Source: Aplidium turbinatum (lineage: Eukaryota; Chordata; Ascidiacea; Aplousobranchia; Polyclinidae). From it: 64,000 bases of DNA. How positions within the stretch are numbered: position 1 is the stretch's first letter; every line of letters starts with the position of its first letter. A program made the position numbers and the translations under genes. The notes beneath the pieces were generated by a model that worked only from the letters and a program-made list of their open reading frames with translations, was not told the DNA's origin and ran no database searches. Positions 10,425 through 20,422 of this stretch are shown piece after piece. Where the stretch lies: contig OU964928.1 of NCBI GenBank assembly GCA_918807975.1, forward strand, positions 1,240,001-1,304,000. Reading direction: 5' to 3'.

Positions 10425-12944
10425 ATGGAGTCAGAAGACTTGGTGGACCTTGAAGATTTATCGGACTGTGAGAAAGCCAAGATTCTCCAGGTAGGCTAAG
10501 TAGAAACAGTGTTCCCACCAAAATAATATTAAATTCTGCGTGGCCAAATAGGGATTGAAACTTATTGAGAGCACGCGACTACAAAGACACTTGGTAGGTA
10601 GCATGCTTTATTGTGAATACGGCGGTACCTTTCTTGCCATTTTTTCTACCGCAATTAGATATTCACCCACCACCAGGTATTAACCTGGATACAATAAAAA
10701 TAACTTTGTACTCTTACGAAAGCAAAACTGCGTGACCGAATGCTTTCAAGATCCCGAATGCTTTGACCTGAATGCTTTAACGACCCTACGTTGACCGTCC
10801 CCCAAAGTAGGCTACATGAGTTTGTCCCCCTTCCAGAGCACTTTACCGGCTTGAAAACTTTATTTTAAGTCGGCTTTCTTGCTTTCCTGTCAAGGCAATC
10901 GAGTTAACTCGTCACCATCTCGAAGGTGACGGTTAACTACGCAGCAAGCTTACATCCACATTCATTAACATCAAGATCCATATTTTTTAGGTTCTTAAAA
11001 GAAACAATCATGTCAAACACCGAGAGGAAAGAAGGTTATGGCAGCTTGCGGTTAGAGAACAAATTCAGAGAGTAAACGATCACAGATCCTTTGAGGATGA
11101 ATCGTGAGTTGTGTTTGGAATTCATTGCAGAAAAGATTGCAGACAACTTGTAGGCAGCACATTTTGTCCATTTGACCCTCAAAAAAATATGTTTTCTGCT
11201 GAAATGAAAGCATTGCTAGTCATAATAAGGCTTATACAAAGCGTATAGGCTACGTGGTCAATTTCTTTTTAGAAAACATTGTTTCACAATTTAAATTCAA
11301 TTCAATTTTATTTTTGCTGCTGGCGCAAATATGTACAGAACTACAAAGTAAACATACGAGTTTGACACCAACAAAAGGAAAAGATGGCAATCCCAAAAGT
11401 TTAGTGTTTTCTTTTACTTTTCTTTTTTCTTTACTTACTTTTCTCTTTTTTTTCTTTACTTTTCTTTTACTTTTCAATTTACTTTTCTTTGTCGGAAAAC
11501 AACAGCAATGATAAAGTTACTAATAGTTTACGGGAACAAACCAACAAAAGGAAACGGCGGCAAAACCAAAGAAGTTTAAAACGTGCATGCGATGTAAATT
11601 TAAAGGATACGTCGATGAAAGTAAATTAAGCACGGCTACCAAACCTAACAGTTTAAAATAGATAAATTAGTTGAAAGAATCAGTTGGCTCCACATACTTA
11701 AAGCAACTGGAGGTCTGGCAGTTGATGAAGCCATGTGGGGACGACTGAACCTCACAACCAATACAAAAAAAGAAAAATCAAAAACACGAGCATTTAATAA
11801 ACGTACGGTGAGCTTATTATACAAAAAACTATATACAGTGTTTCATTGTTAAATAAAATGAAGTGAAGTGTTCGCAGCAACGACAGTGGTGTAGTTTTAA
11901 AACAGGAATCGATAACTGATGGGTTCAGGAATATTCACTAACTATTATTTGAACATAATATTATAGTGATGATCAATGAAAAATGTACATAGTGAAGGAG
12001 ATATGAAAATGGTCTTGATGGCATGCGGGTGACTTCGGTATCGGAGAGGGATGGAGTTTCTTGGCGTTTTTCAAATGAATTTCCAACCAAACTGCTGGAG
12101 AGTGATGCAACTTCATTGTTGAAGTACCGTGCTCTTGACAAACAAATCTATACAACAAAGTAATGAGAGTCAAAACGTTCTTTGAACAAGTACAATATAG
12201 CCTACGTAGTCCCGCATAAAAAAAAAACATAACTAAAAAAAAGTAGCCTAACAAAAAAATAACATAACCATATTGTTCTATCCCGTAAGATGATTTCTTT
12301 TTCCAATCACAATTCAAACAACTTTCTTGTCATCTGAATTTGAATTATGTGTAGACCTCAATATTTGTGCGGGTGATTGTTTATTTAATTTTAGTCTTTT
12401 GCTCAAAAATGTGTAGGCTATTACCGCTGAAGAAAGGTCGCCGCTTCAGATCCCCAGTCCGTTAGAATGTCGGTGAAAGCAGAGAATTCTTACATCACGT
12501 GGGCTAATAATTTTGTTACTTTTAAGTTAACGTTTGTATCTTTTGTGCAGGAAACTCAAAGTTAAAACCGGGGAATGGCACAAAGATATGATCCGACGCC
12601 GTGGAAAGTCAACGGACATTTCTTCCAGACTCTACAGAAGAATGTCCATCGATCTGATGACCACGGACAACAGACATCCAAGGACCCTAGTACGATCCCC
12701 GTCTCAACCGTATTCTTCACAACACCCTCCAACGGGAAGTCATGCGCGGCTGAAGAAGTCCTATAGTGACGTCAATCATAACAATGAACTAGACGCGTCG
12801 AAAATGAAGTTTTGTCAGAAAACTCAGGAAGTTCCAAATTCAGAAAGCGCTGTTGTCGACCTCAAAGAAGTGAAAGAAAAACTTCAGGACAATAATATTT
12901 CAATGAATATTCCACATGAGGAATCGCAACTTCGAGATATTTGA
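10425..12944 (+). CDS. Slp-homology Rab-binding domain protein (SYTL/exophilin-like), no C2 domains
   Basis: Exons are 10425-10490, 10991-11103 and 12551-12944. All junctions are GT-AG and in phase, giving 190 residues. The start has a good context (GACCATGG) and stops lie upstream in frame. Residues 8-40 (DLEDLSDCEKAKILQVLKRN, then a basic/Glu helix with HREERRLWQL) match SHD1 of the synaptotagmin-like/exophilin family. LKVKTGEWHKDMIRRR matches the SHD2 TGEW motif. These two helices bind Rab27-type GTPases on secretory vesicles. The zinc finger between SHD1 and SHD2 is absent, as in Slp1-like members. After SHD2 comes a Ser/Pro-rich tail and an acidic/Lys coiled stretch, then a stop. No C2A/C2B exons are visible downstream, so it is closer in layout to RabBD-only exophilins. 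An unrecognised alternative 3' exon cannot be excluded. Confidence 0.85.
11395..11500 (+). repeat. Polypyrimidine (TTTTCTTTTAC)n tract in intron 2
   Basis: About 80 bases of almost pure T/C with only scattered A on the plus strand, lying between exons 2 and 3 of the Rab-binding gene. Irregular TTTTCTTT and TTTACTT units suggest slippage expansion. Confidence 0.75.
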
Positions 12945-13048
12945 ACTGGAAACATTCCAACTGATGCTTGCTCCCATGTGAGAACACACTCACTTGACGG
13001 CAACTTCCTTGGAGGATAAGCCTATTTCAAGTTGTTTATCATTTAGTA

Positions 13049-13270
13049 CAAGGACGTAGCCACGGGGGGGGGGGCGAACCCCCCTAAAAAGATAGGTTTT
13101 TAATTCTATCACAACGTTTTAATAACGTTATATTTCATGTTGAATGATGTTTGGCTGCATTTAGTAGCAATAAACTCAATATTTTAAATAAAAAGATATT
13201 TGTCCCCCCCCCCCAGCAGTTGCTTTTGCGGTTTTGCCCGACTAAAATTTACTTTCTAGCTACGTTACTG
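13049..13270. mobile_element. hAT-type MITE in the 3' flank of the Rab-binding gene
   Basis: The ends are CAAGGACGTAGCCACGG and, on the other strand, CAGTAACGTAGCTAG. G-runs and C-runs lie just inside each end, as in many hAT MITEs. The flanking 8-mers atttagta and acttagca agree at six of eight positions. It carries an AATAAA at about 13170 on the plus strand that could serve as the poly(A) signal of the upstream gene. It is related to the copy at 25249-25439. Confidence 0.65.
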
Positions 13271-13655
13271 ACTTAGCAGTTAGCACTTAATTGGTCTTGG
13301 TTGTTGGACCTCTACGCCCACTGCCATTTTGCTTTACAATTGTGATTCATCGTCAGCATAGATTCTGGTGTTGTATTTCCGGTGCGTTTGAAATAATTCC
13401 AATCGATTTGAATGTTGATTTTCACTCAATCTGGCGCAATGTGACCTTTTTGTGACATCATGCTAGAAATTTATGACTGCAAAAACTAATTGTTGTGACG
13501 TCAACAATGTTGCTACCGACGGCGCGCCACCTCGTGAGGACGTCAGTTTGACATCGGTAGAGAGCACGTAGTTGCAAGAAACTTAATGACGCTCCTGAAA
13601 GTGACGCGCATGCAAAATTGTCATACAAGTTGTTATGTGTCGCATTGAACGTTAC

Positions 13656-13868
13656 CTGGTAAAACTTATATTCTTTATCGAAGTGATAAAAGCGCAAGTG
13701 AGTCATAACCGTGCATTGTTGACTGTCCGTGCGATGTTTTGTAAAGAAAACGTTGGTTCCAACATGGATGTGATTCAGTAAATCGGCGGCGCTTGTACCA
13801 TGAAAAAATTTCCCATAAACGTCACAAATCGGCGACTGAGACCCAAACAATGGATGCTCACAACCAGC
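13656..13868 (-). CDS. Orphan exon-like ORF, unknown protein
   Basis: On the minus strand a pyrimidine-rich CCACCCCAG acceptor opens a 71-codon frame closed by a strong donor CAG|GTAACG, phase 0 at both ends. The peptide contains CEHPLFGSQSPICDVYGKFF, then HIHVGTNVFFTKHRTDSQQC and LRFYHFDKEYKFYQ. The alternating hydrophobic pattern could be an OB- or cold-shock-like beta fold, but I do not recognise the family. I found no partner exons on either side. It may be the remnant of a transposed gene, or one exon of a gene whose other parts lie beyond ATG7. Confidence 0.35.
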
Positions 13869-14004
13869 CTGGGGTGGGAATTCTCAGAGCGAACCAAATC
13901 AGGCTTCAGGTATTCTTGTCGTTACTTCACTAGCCTGCTACAATTGTGAAATCGTGATTATTTATTAAATATCGACAGCACACATAGACTACACACATAG
14001 GTAC

Positions 14005-14533
14005 CAGGGTTGTCGGTATTTTACCCGACCCAAAAAAACCCGGGTGTTTTTTTTTTTAAAACCCACTTAAAAAAAACCAAAAAAAAACATAAAAAAACCC
14101 AGAGCATCATATTTGTCCAATTTTTATCAGAAAATTGAAAAAATGAACCAAAGTACTTAAAACAAACTTCAAATTAGGACTTCAGGATGTGATTGTGAAG
14201 GAAATTTCCAAGGATAAATTGAAAACACAGTGGATATTTCTGTACACAAAAATCAAGTAATGCCACTTTGTACTACACTAAAACTCATTTATGCGAGAAG
14301 GCCTCATAGTTAAACAGCCCTAGTGCATTATTTTATTGAGTTATGCCAGCATGTACTGTGAGTGAGAGGCACTTCATTGGTAAAAAGTAGTATTTGAGGT
14401 GAAATAAGCATGAATCTAACTTTTTCGCATTTTTTTTAAATATAACCCAATAAAACCCAAAAAAACCCGTTTTTTTTTTTAAAAACATGCGGGTTGGGCT
14501 TTTTTAAAAAAACCCGGATTTTTCTCAACCCTG
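14005..14533. mobile_element. hAT-type MITE with intact ends
   Basis: The left end is CAGGGTTGTCGG and the right end CTCAACCCTG, which reads CAGGGTTGAG in reverse. It is flanked by a perfect 8-bp target-site duplication, ataggtac (13997-14004 and 14534-14541). Long A/C and T/G homopolymer tracts lie inside each terminus. The interior matches 1431-2143, but a central block is missing here. There is no coding sequence. Confidence 0.85.
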
Positions 14534-14541
14534 ATAGGTAC

Positions 14542-15168
14542 ACCAAACGTTGAGATACAATCAACCAGCATCGGCTCAATACGAAGTTATTTTATTGGTC
14601 CCAATTCCATACTTCTGCAAAATTTTCCCCGCTTAATCAAATAAAATTTGCTTGGTACAGACACGATTAGGTTCAATGAGATTGGTCAGCTTTGTACTTC
14701 AACGAAGAGACATGGTTTCATATCACGCATGTAACATGTGGATTGTGGAACACAACAATTCTCCAGCTGAAGACAGAGTGCAGATTAGGAAACATGCACA
14801 ACACTAGGAGTGACATCAACCATGCTGGAAATTGCCCAAAAATATGGTGATAAGTCGTTATTCGGCAACAAGTTATATCCTATTGAATGCTTTCATAATG
14901 GCAACATTGTTATGGTAAAAAAAATTATTCAATGTTGTCGACAATTTTCAAGTGAAAATTACTCAGTTTTTGACGTTTTAAATATCACATTAAAATCTCA
15001 GCAGCAAATAAGCGGTGAAACTTCCAAAACGTATTCAACTCAGCTGGTAGTTTAAAATTGACAACAAACTTTCAAAAATAAATTATCAAGGTAACCACAA
15101 GATCTTGATTAAAGTGCAATGAAGTTTCAAATTTGTTTGCAAAATAATATTACTCAATAGAAACAGTG
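14542..15168. other. Intergenic, nothing recognised
   Basis: AT-rich sequence. The short plus-strand frame at 14810-15055 has no recognisable domain and no coding signal beyond its length. Confidence 0.35.
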
Positions 15169-15177
15169 GTCGCTCAG

Positions 15178-15381
15178 CGGAATGGCCCGTTTCGGTGAGT
15201 CCGATTCGGTGAGTCCGATTCGGTAAGTCCGATCCCTTAACGGGGGATTTTTTCAATTTTTTTTTTAAATTATTGGGTACCGTAGCCTAATTATCATTGC
15301 CGTTTTAGGGTTAGGGGTTAGAGGTTAGGAACTCACCGAATCAGACTCACCGAATCGGACTCACCGAATAGTAGCAGACCC
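15178..15381. mobile_element. MITE with tandem TTCGGTGAGTCCGA ends and 9-bp target duplication
   Basis: It is flanked by the perfect 9-mer gtcgctcag (15169-15177 and 15382-15390). Each end carries two to three copies of a 15-base unit, TTCGGTGAGTCCGA(T), in inverted orientation. A 9-bp duplication is what MuDR/Mutator elements make; 8 bp plus a shared G would fit hAT. The interior has TTAGGG-like words that are part of the element. Confidence 0.75.
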
Positions 15382-16090
15382 GTCGCTCAGTACTAAGATA
15401 AACAACATTCAGATTTTCACAAGCTCGACTTGACTCGTTATTTCACAAAAAAAATGTCAACGATTTCAAGTTCAAGTTTTTCAACTGCATATTGTGGGCT
15501 TCTTCGCATGTTCCCACACTGGAAAAAAATAATGGAATTGAATGCAAAGAAGCCTACAATATTATCTAGCCTTCATCAAAAATTAAAAAAACTGATTCGC
15601 ATCGCACTGAAATATAATTTTTGAAGAAAATATTGCGTTGTTACCTTGCTAGAGAATATATACTGTTTAGTTTCACAAAGAGAAGAGAATTCTGAATCAA
15701 ACTATTTTGAAACACGGGTAAAACTTCATGCGCTTTCTTCAGAAGAATATAACCCAAAATCTTTAATATAATAAGGTAAATAGCATCGAAATAACCAAAC
15801 ACACATATGCAAATAGGAAATACTGGTAGTTGATTTGAACACGAAAATGGTATGGATGAAAATGAATTATGTTCAGTCACTGAAACCACATACTAAGCAA
15901 AATAAGATTTTTAAGGTCCTGCTACAACTGATAATTATAATTTATCTGATATAAGCTCTTTCCAGCAAACAAATTGTATTGATGTCTTTATAGTTTGAAT
16001 TCATATCACACAAAATGATTTTTAAAGTACCTTTTGTAAAAATGTTAATCAATAAAACTGGAGATCATCATGTTTTAAAAATATATGAAA

Positions 16091-18151
16091 TTAAATGCTG
16101 TCACTGTCACTGAACTCTAAGACACCACAATCGACCGCAGCAGTTTGTTGGTGGAGTTCGGTAAGGCCGGTCAAATCTTCCAAGTAGTTGTGGGGTGAGT
16201 TAAATACATCAAGCAAAAATTCAAAGCCTTTAGTACGGTAAGCTTCCATTACAAGATGAGAGCAACCAGTGCATTTGCTGAATGCATCTGTAGTTGGGTA
16301 GAAGACGTTGTTGTTGGAAAGAAATCCCCGGATTTGGTGAGGAACTGGACCTAAACAAGAACCTTCTTGTTCTTCTTCCAAAGTCGACAAGCTTCTGGCA
16401 CCTAATGGGTGATGCAAAACTGCAGCCATCAACTCCACTGCCAGTGCTGATGCAAGCATCGACACACCAGGTCTTGTCACAGTGCACTGCTGGTCTAGAG
16501 TTCTGTCTGTCATCGAATTGCCTGGAGCAACAACGTCATTGCAAAAGTAACAACCAAGTTTTGAAACAAAGTGAATGTCATTGGATGTGCAGGGTTGCAT
16601 TGTTTCTTCATCATTCGAGGCAATGCCATGCCGCATCACAAGATACGAGTCAAACCCAAGCGCTGCATTGATAACAAGTTTCCTCTTCACTGACGAGAGC
16701 AATGTGGGAAGCCACCTGCTTTCTCGGGTGTCCATGAGAAGGAATATAACATCATGAGAGTCAATCAACTTCTCTAGAGTTTCAACATCACTTTTCACTT
16801 TTTCCTTTAGGTCTTTGGTGGAGTGAACTGGATGCCCAGGCATTGGTATGGACAATTGTACTCCAGTAGCATTGATACCAGGAAATATTTTAGTCAGATG
16901 ATCTGCAGCTGCTGCAGCTTTAGGCCTTCCACCAGCTACGCCACAATCAGAAAAAGTAAAAAGACTTTGTCGTACGGGGTTAGAAAATGAAACTGTTCCA
17001 TTATCTACCATAGTGATTGTGTTTACTCCCCACCCTAAAAGTCCTCTTGCAATATTACATCCTAATGTACCAGAACCGAGTAACAAACACTTAGTTTGAG
17101 CAATCATTTCTAAATTCAACGCTGGCATCAGCCTCCATCTCATCAACTTCAGGTTAAGATTGACAGAAGATTCAGCTAATTTCACTGGATCCATGTTTTC
17201 AGCAAGATTAACTTGTCGTGGTTTTAGTTTTTGTTTTTTATTTTTCTCCCAACCTGTATACTTAGTTGGCTTCTCAGTTAAGGAAGGAACATTGACAGTT
17301 AAGTACAAACTATGCTCGATGCTTCGTTTGCCACCGCGAGTGCGATCTCTGAAGCACAATATATTTACAGTGTTGTGCAACTGCTCTGCCCAATGGTATG
17401 CAATCAGAGTCAAATAATTTCTCAGCGGCCATCCAGGGTAATTAGGAAGAGTTGAAGGATCACAAAAACTAAAAACAACGGTTTGACCTTCACCACGTAT
17501 GGGTTTGAAATCTTTCAATTCATAAATTCCAACAGGATACGTGCCAGTGTCTGCAGAAGACTGGGCCACTAGAAAAAATCCAGGAAGATGTTTATGTTTA
17601 CAAACAAAATCATCTACACAAACTTGAAGTTTTTGTATATATGTTTCGTCTTTGACTTGACTCAAAATTTGATTACTTTGAGAGTTATCCACAGTAAAAG
17701 GAACGGAATGCACAAAAGCAGGAAAAGAAAACCAATAGTTAAATACAAATTTCTTCAAATTAGAAAAACTAAGAAGTACAAAACGGACAAGTTGACTTGG
17801 ATTTGTGATTGCATCACCACTAACGATTGAATTCCAAATCAAATCAGCTTCATTTTCAAGAAGGCCTGCTAGACTACTAGTTTTGAAGTCTTCCTCAGTG
17901 TTTTTGTTGTACAAACTTCCTTCAGAAACAAAACATAAAGGTGGGGCTTTTCCACAGTTGTCAAATGCTGTATATTCAACGGTGTGGCGACATGGAAGTC
18001 CATCAACATCAGAATTTGTGTAAAATCCATTTAAATCTTTACGAGTATCATCCAGTTTGTAAACATTCAGTTTGTTTTCAGCTAATTTGTTCCAGAATCC
18101 ACTTTCAATTACACTTGAAAAAGGCACAAACTGCAGCAGAGTGTTAGACAT
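16091..18151 (-). CDS. ATG7: ATG7, E1-like autophagy activating enzyme (intronless)
   Basis: A single uninterrupted frame of 686 residues; human ATG7 has about 703. ATG7 is the E1-like enzyme that adenylates and thioesterifies ATG8/LC3 and ATG12, then passes them to ATG3 and ATG10 in the cytosol. The N-terminal domain starts LQFVPFSSVIESGFW, the family opening. The adenylation domain has LLLGSGTLGCNIARGLLGWG and MVDNGTVSFSNPVRQSLF. The catalytic cysteine is in DQQCTVTRPG (about residue 556). Zinc-binding CYFC and CTGC pairs flank it. The tail FSDSDSI resembles the acidic tail of animal ATG7. All key residues are present. The start ATG is the first in frame and aligns with family N-termini. 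The absence of introns is unusual for an animal ATG7 and suggests intron loss or an intact retrocopy. Confidence 0.96.
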   Translation of the reverse strand: MSNTLLQFVPFSSVIESGFWNKLAENKLNVYKLDDTRKDLNGFYTNSDVDGLPCRHTVEYTAFDNCGKAPPLCFVSEGSLYNKNTEEDFKTSSLAGLLENEADLIWNSIVSGDAITNPSQLVRFVLLSFSNLKKFVFNYWFSFPAFVHSVPFTVDNSQSNQILSQVKDETYIQKLQVCVDDFVCKHKHLPGFFLVAQSSADTGTYPVGIYELKDFKPIRGEGQTVVFSFCDPSTLPNYPGWPLRNYLTLIAYHWAEQLHNTVNILCFRDRTRGGKRSIEHSLYLTVNVPSLTEKPTKYTGWEKNKKQKLKPRQVNLAENMDPVKLAESSVNLNLKLMRWRLMPALNLEMIAQTKCLLLGSGTLGCNIARGLLGWGVNTITMVDNGTVSFSNPVRQSLFTFSDCGVAGGRPKAAAAADHLTKIFPGINATGVQLSIPMPGHPVHSTKDLKEKVKSDVETLEKLIDSHDVIFLLMDTRESRWLPTLLSSVKRKLVINAALGFDSYLVMRHGIASNDEETMQPCTSNDIHFVSKLGCYFCNDVVAPGNSMTDRTLDQQCTVTRPGVSMLASALAVELMAAVLHHPLGARSLSTLEEEQEGSCLGPVPHQIRGFLSNNNVFYPTTDAFSKCTGCSHLVMEAYRTKGFEFLLDVFNSPHNYLEDLTGLTELHQQTAAVDCGVLEFSDSDSI

Positions 18152-19060
18152 TTTATTTGATACACTTCAAACAAAATTTATGCAATACATATATAATTAT
18201 ATATACACTGTTAATTACACATTTTAAAAATATATTCTGCAAAAGAGGGTTACTATCATTACTAAAGGGAAATACTGTACTACCAGCATACGTGTCGATT
18301 ACACGAGGGCAGAAGGGTGCCTGCTCGGGTCGGAAACAAATTTTAAAGTCAGTTTTGTAGCAGCAAACATGTTGAGTCGGATCATGCTTTGACAATTTTA
18401 GCTCGTCTGTATAATGTTGAGGTACGAGCTTGTCTAATGTTTAGAATGTCTAATGTCTACACAACATTCGCACAAGAAATACAATTATGGTACAAAAAGT
18501 GTTTGAAAAAAAGTATGCCTCGGTCCTCGATAGCTCATCCGGTTGAGCAACAGATTGTAAACGAAGAAGAGGCAACATGAAGTAACCTTGGTTTAACACT
18601 CGTGGTGTACGTTACAGCAACCCAAACCAAAGACGACCCTCCATTCAACGAAACTAAGTGGATGGACTAAAAAATAGGCAACAACACTTCAAGAACAAGG
18701 GGATTGGTACAGCAGCAGAAGCTCGATGCCATTGGTACAGCACGAGATACCGGTACATGCTGATTTGTAAAAATTGTGACAACACGCCGAGTATTGTCTT
18801 ACCATGTATTGTTTTACTGTAGATGTGATGATGGTTCAAACGTGAAAACAAAGTGCTGAGTGTTGCATTTCTGTAGTGCTAGTGCACTTAGCAAAAAGAT
18901 CCTAACCAATTCTTTTTCTCATTCAGCTATAGTGAACTATTGTTGTTTATAACTTTTCATACGATGTTTTTTTCATCATGTTTGCGTTTTGAAGTTGGTG
19001 AACCGAATTGACCATTTACAGATAAACTGTTTTTTTACAGCAGCTCAAGGTACTGTACAA
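18152..19060. other. ATG7 upstream flank
   Basis: AT-rich. At about 18517-18560 TCGATAGCTCATCCGGTTGAGC looks like a decayed tRNA-type SINE head with an A box; the B box is poor. No other gene is visible. Confidence 0.35.
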
Positions 19061-19062
19061 TA

Positions 19063-19336
19063 CAGCTACCGCAAAATGACTTCGGACCTTTTCACCAAAA
19101 TTTACGCCAGGTTTGTAGCTGTGCGTTTTACATCAGATCATACCACTAACAATAAGCATTGTGACTAACAATGCGAAGATTGTGAAAAATGTGAAGAAGG
19201 TTATGATAATGCAATATGACAAATTATTAAGAAAGGTCGATAGTTTTTATTAAAAAATTTCATTGTATTATATATATACAAAATGCTTGCTTTTCTTGAA
19301 AATTTAGAAAGGTCAAAAGTCATTTTGCGGTAGCTG
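19063..19336. mobile_element. Tc1/mariner-like MITE
   Basis: The inverted ends are CAGCTACCGCAAAATGAC plus TTCGGACC on the left and TTTTGACC on the right, about 22 of 26 matching. Both ends are flanked by TA (TAcagct and agctgTA), the usual target of Tc1/mariner elements. The 274-base body is non-coding and AT-rich. Confidence 0.75.
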
Positions 19337-20330
19337 TAGCTTCCTCCATATTAACACTAACAGTCATTGATAAAAGTAACTCAATAAAACAATACCTACA
19401 TCAACATTTTACATTTACATAAAAATACGTACTAGTTTTAAGTTAGGAAGTGGCTATTTTTTCACACCTAATGCCATGGTTACAATCAGGTGTTGCAAGA
19501 GTTAGGATTAAACTTAGGAAGGGTTAAGGTAAGGGTTAGAATTAGGAATAAGATTAAGGTTTTGATCTTTGCACAGGACTACAAAAATTTTCCAAAATAC
19601 AAGGTTTTGTTTTCAACAGCTTTAAAGCTTTGTCAAATTAGGGAAGAATTTTTTATCTGGGAACACTAATGAGGCTATTATTACACTACATGTAAATATA
19701 GCCACAGCCTTTAAGTTATTGTACCAGTAATGTAAACATTATCTAACATGGCCTCAATGCACTCTATGATGAAATGTTAGAATGAGTTCACAAAGCTATT
19801 CTTGTTTTAAAAGTGTAAATATATATATATGTTGTTGGAATCTTGAAATTTTAAATTACATAATTATTTGCCCTTTCATTTATTCTGGAAGTTGTTTATC
19901 AATATACCGTCACTCAAACATATCTTACTTCATCTTTTTCTAAGAAACTCTAGGATCTGTAATTTTTTAATTGGGCAATTCGAACTCACTTCAGGAAAAG
20001 AAATTCTTTGAGACTCACAAGCTGCTTCTCTGTCATTGAAACATAGTCACGTCAGAAGCGGTTTTTGCTGTTCTCGGGTGTTCTAAATTAACTGCTAATA
20101 AAAACGTCTATACCATGGCGATCTGTATACACCGGCCTTGACAACGTACGAACTGGAGGGCTGACTGAAGGCCGATGTATTTTCAATTTTGAAGTTTAAG
20201 CTAAATTCACTTTATATTCCTTTTAAATGATAATTTAAACAATTTAAATTGCCAAAGTGTGATCACTGAATCCCAAATCACTGCAATGCAAAACTCCTAA
20301 GTGGTGGTCGAATATCATTGTGGCAGAATT
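19337..20330. other. Intergenic, nothing recognised
   Basis: AT-rich, with short GTTAGG-like words around 19500-19560 that are irregular and not a telomere array. No coding sequence. Confidence 0.35.
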
Positions 20331-20333
20331 AGT

Positions 20334-20422
20334 GGTGCGATACTGACGAGCTCAGCCTCATGGGCGAAACACGGTGTCTATCGCTGTCAATTCTTGCTAC
20401 AAATCGGCTGCCGAGAAACATA
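20334..20422 (+). repeat. Hammerhead-bearing dispersed repeat, copy 1
   Basis: GGTGCGATACTGA through GCCGAGAAACAT is nearly identical to 60751-60837, with a handful of differences over about 88 bases. Similarity stops sharply on both sides. There are no coding sequence and no inverted ends. The 3' part (CTGTCAATTCTTGC, then AAATCGGCTGCCGAG) can form a small hairpin, CGGCTGCCG. Confidence 0.75.
20337..20384 (+). ncRNA. Type I hammerhead ribozyme motif, copy 1
   Basis: The core is complete. Strand GCGATA (20337-20342) is followed by CTGACGA, then stem II GCTC/GGGC with loop AGCCTCAT, then GAAA. A very short stem III ACA/TGT follows, then TC as the last core bases, and TATCGC (20379-20384) pairs with the first strand as stem I. 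Cleavage is predicted after C20378. C at core position 7 is tolerated in hammerheads. Minimal stem III is typical of type I motifs in Penelope-like elements, retrozymes and satellite repeats, which often act as dimers. The motif lies in a repeat of about 88 bases shared with 60.75 kb. Confidence 0.75.

Noticed and set aside
15295-15330. Telomere-like TTAGGG/GGTTAG words
   Set aside because: Irregular and inside a MITE bounded by a 9-bp duplication; not a telomeric array. The similar words near 19.5 kb are also irregular.
16294-16757. Plus-strand frames opposite ATG7
   Set aside because: Shadows of the ATG7 coding sequence; no independent motif.
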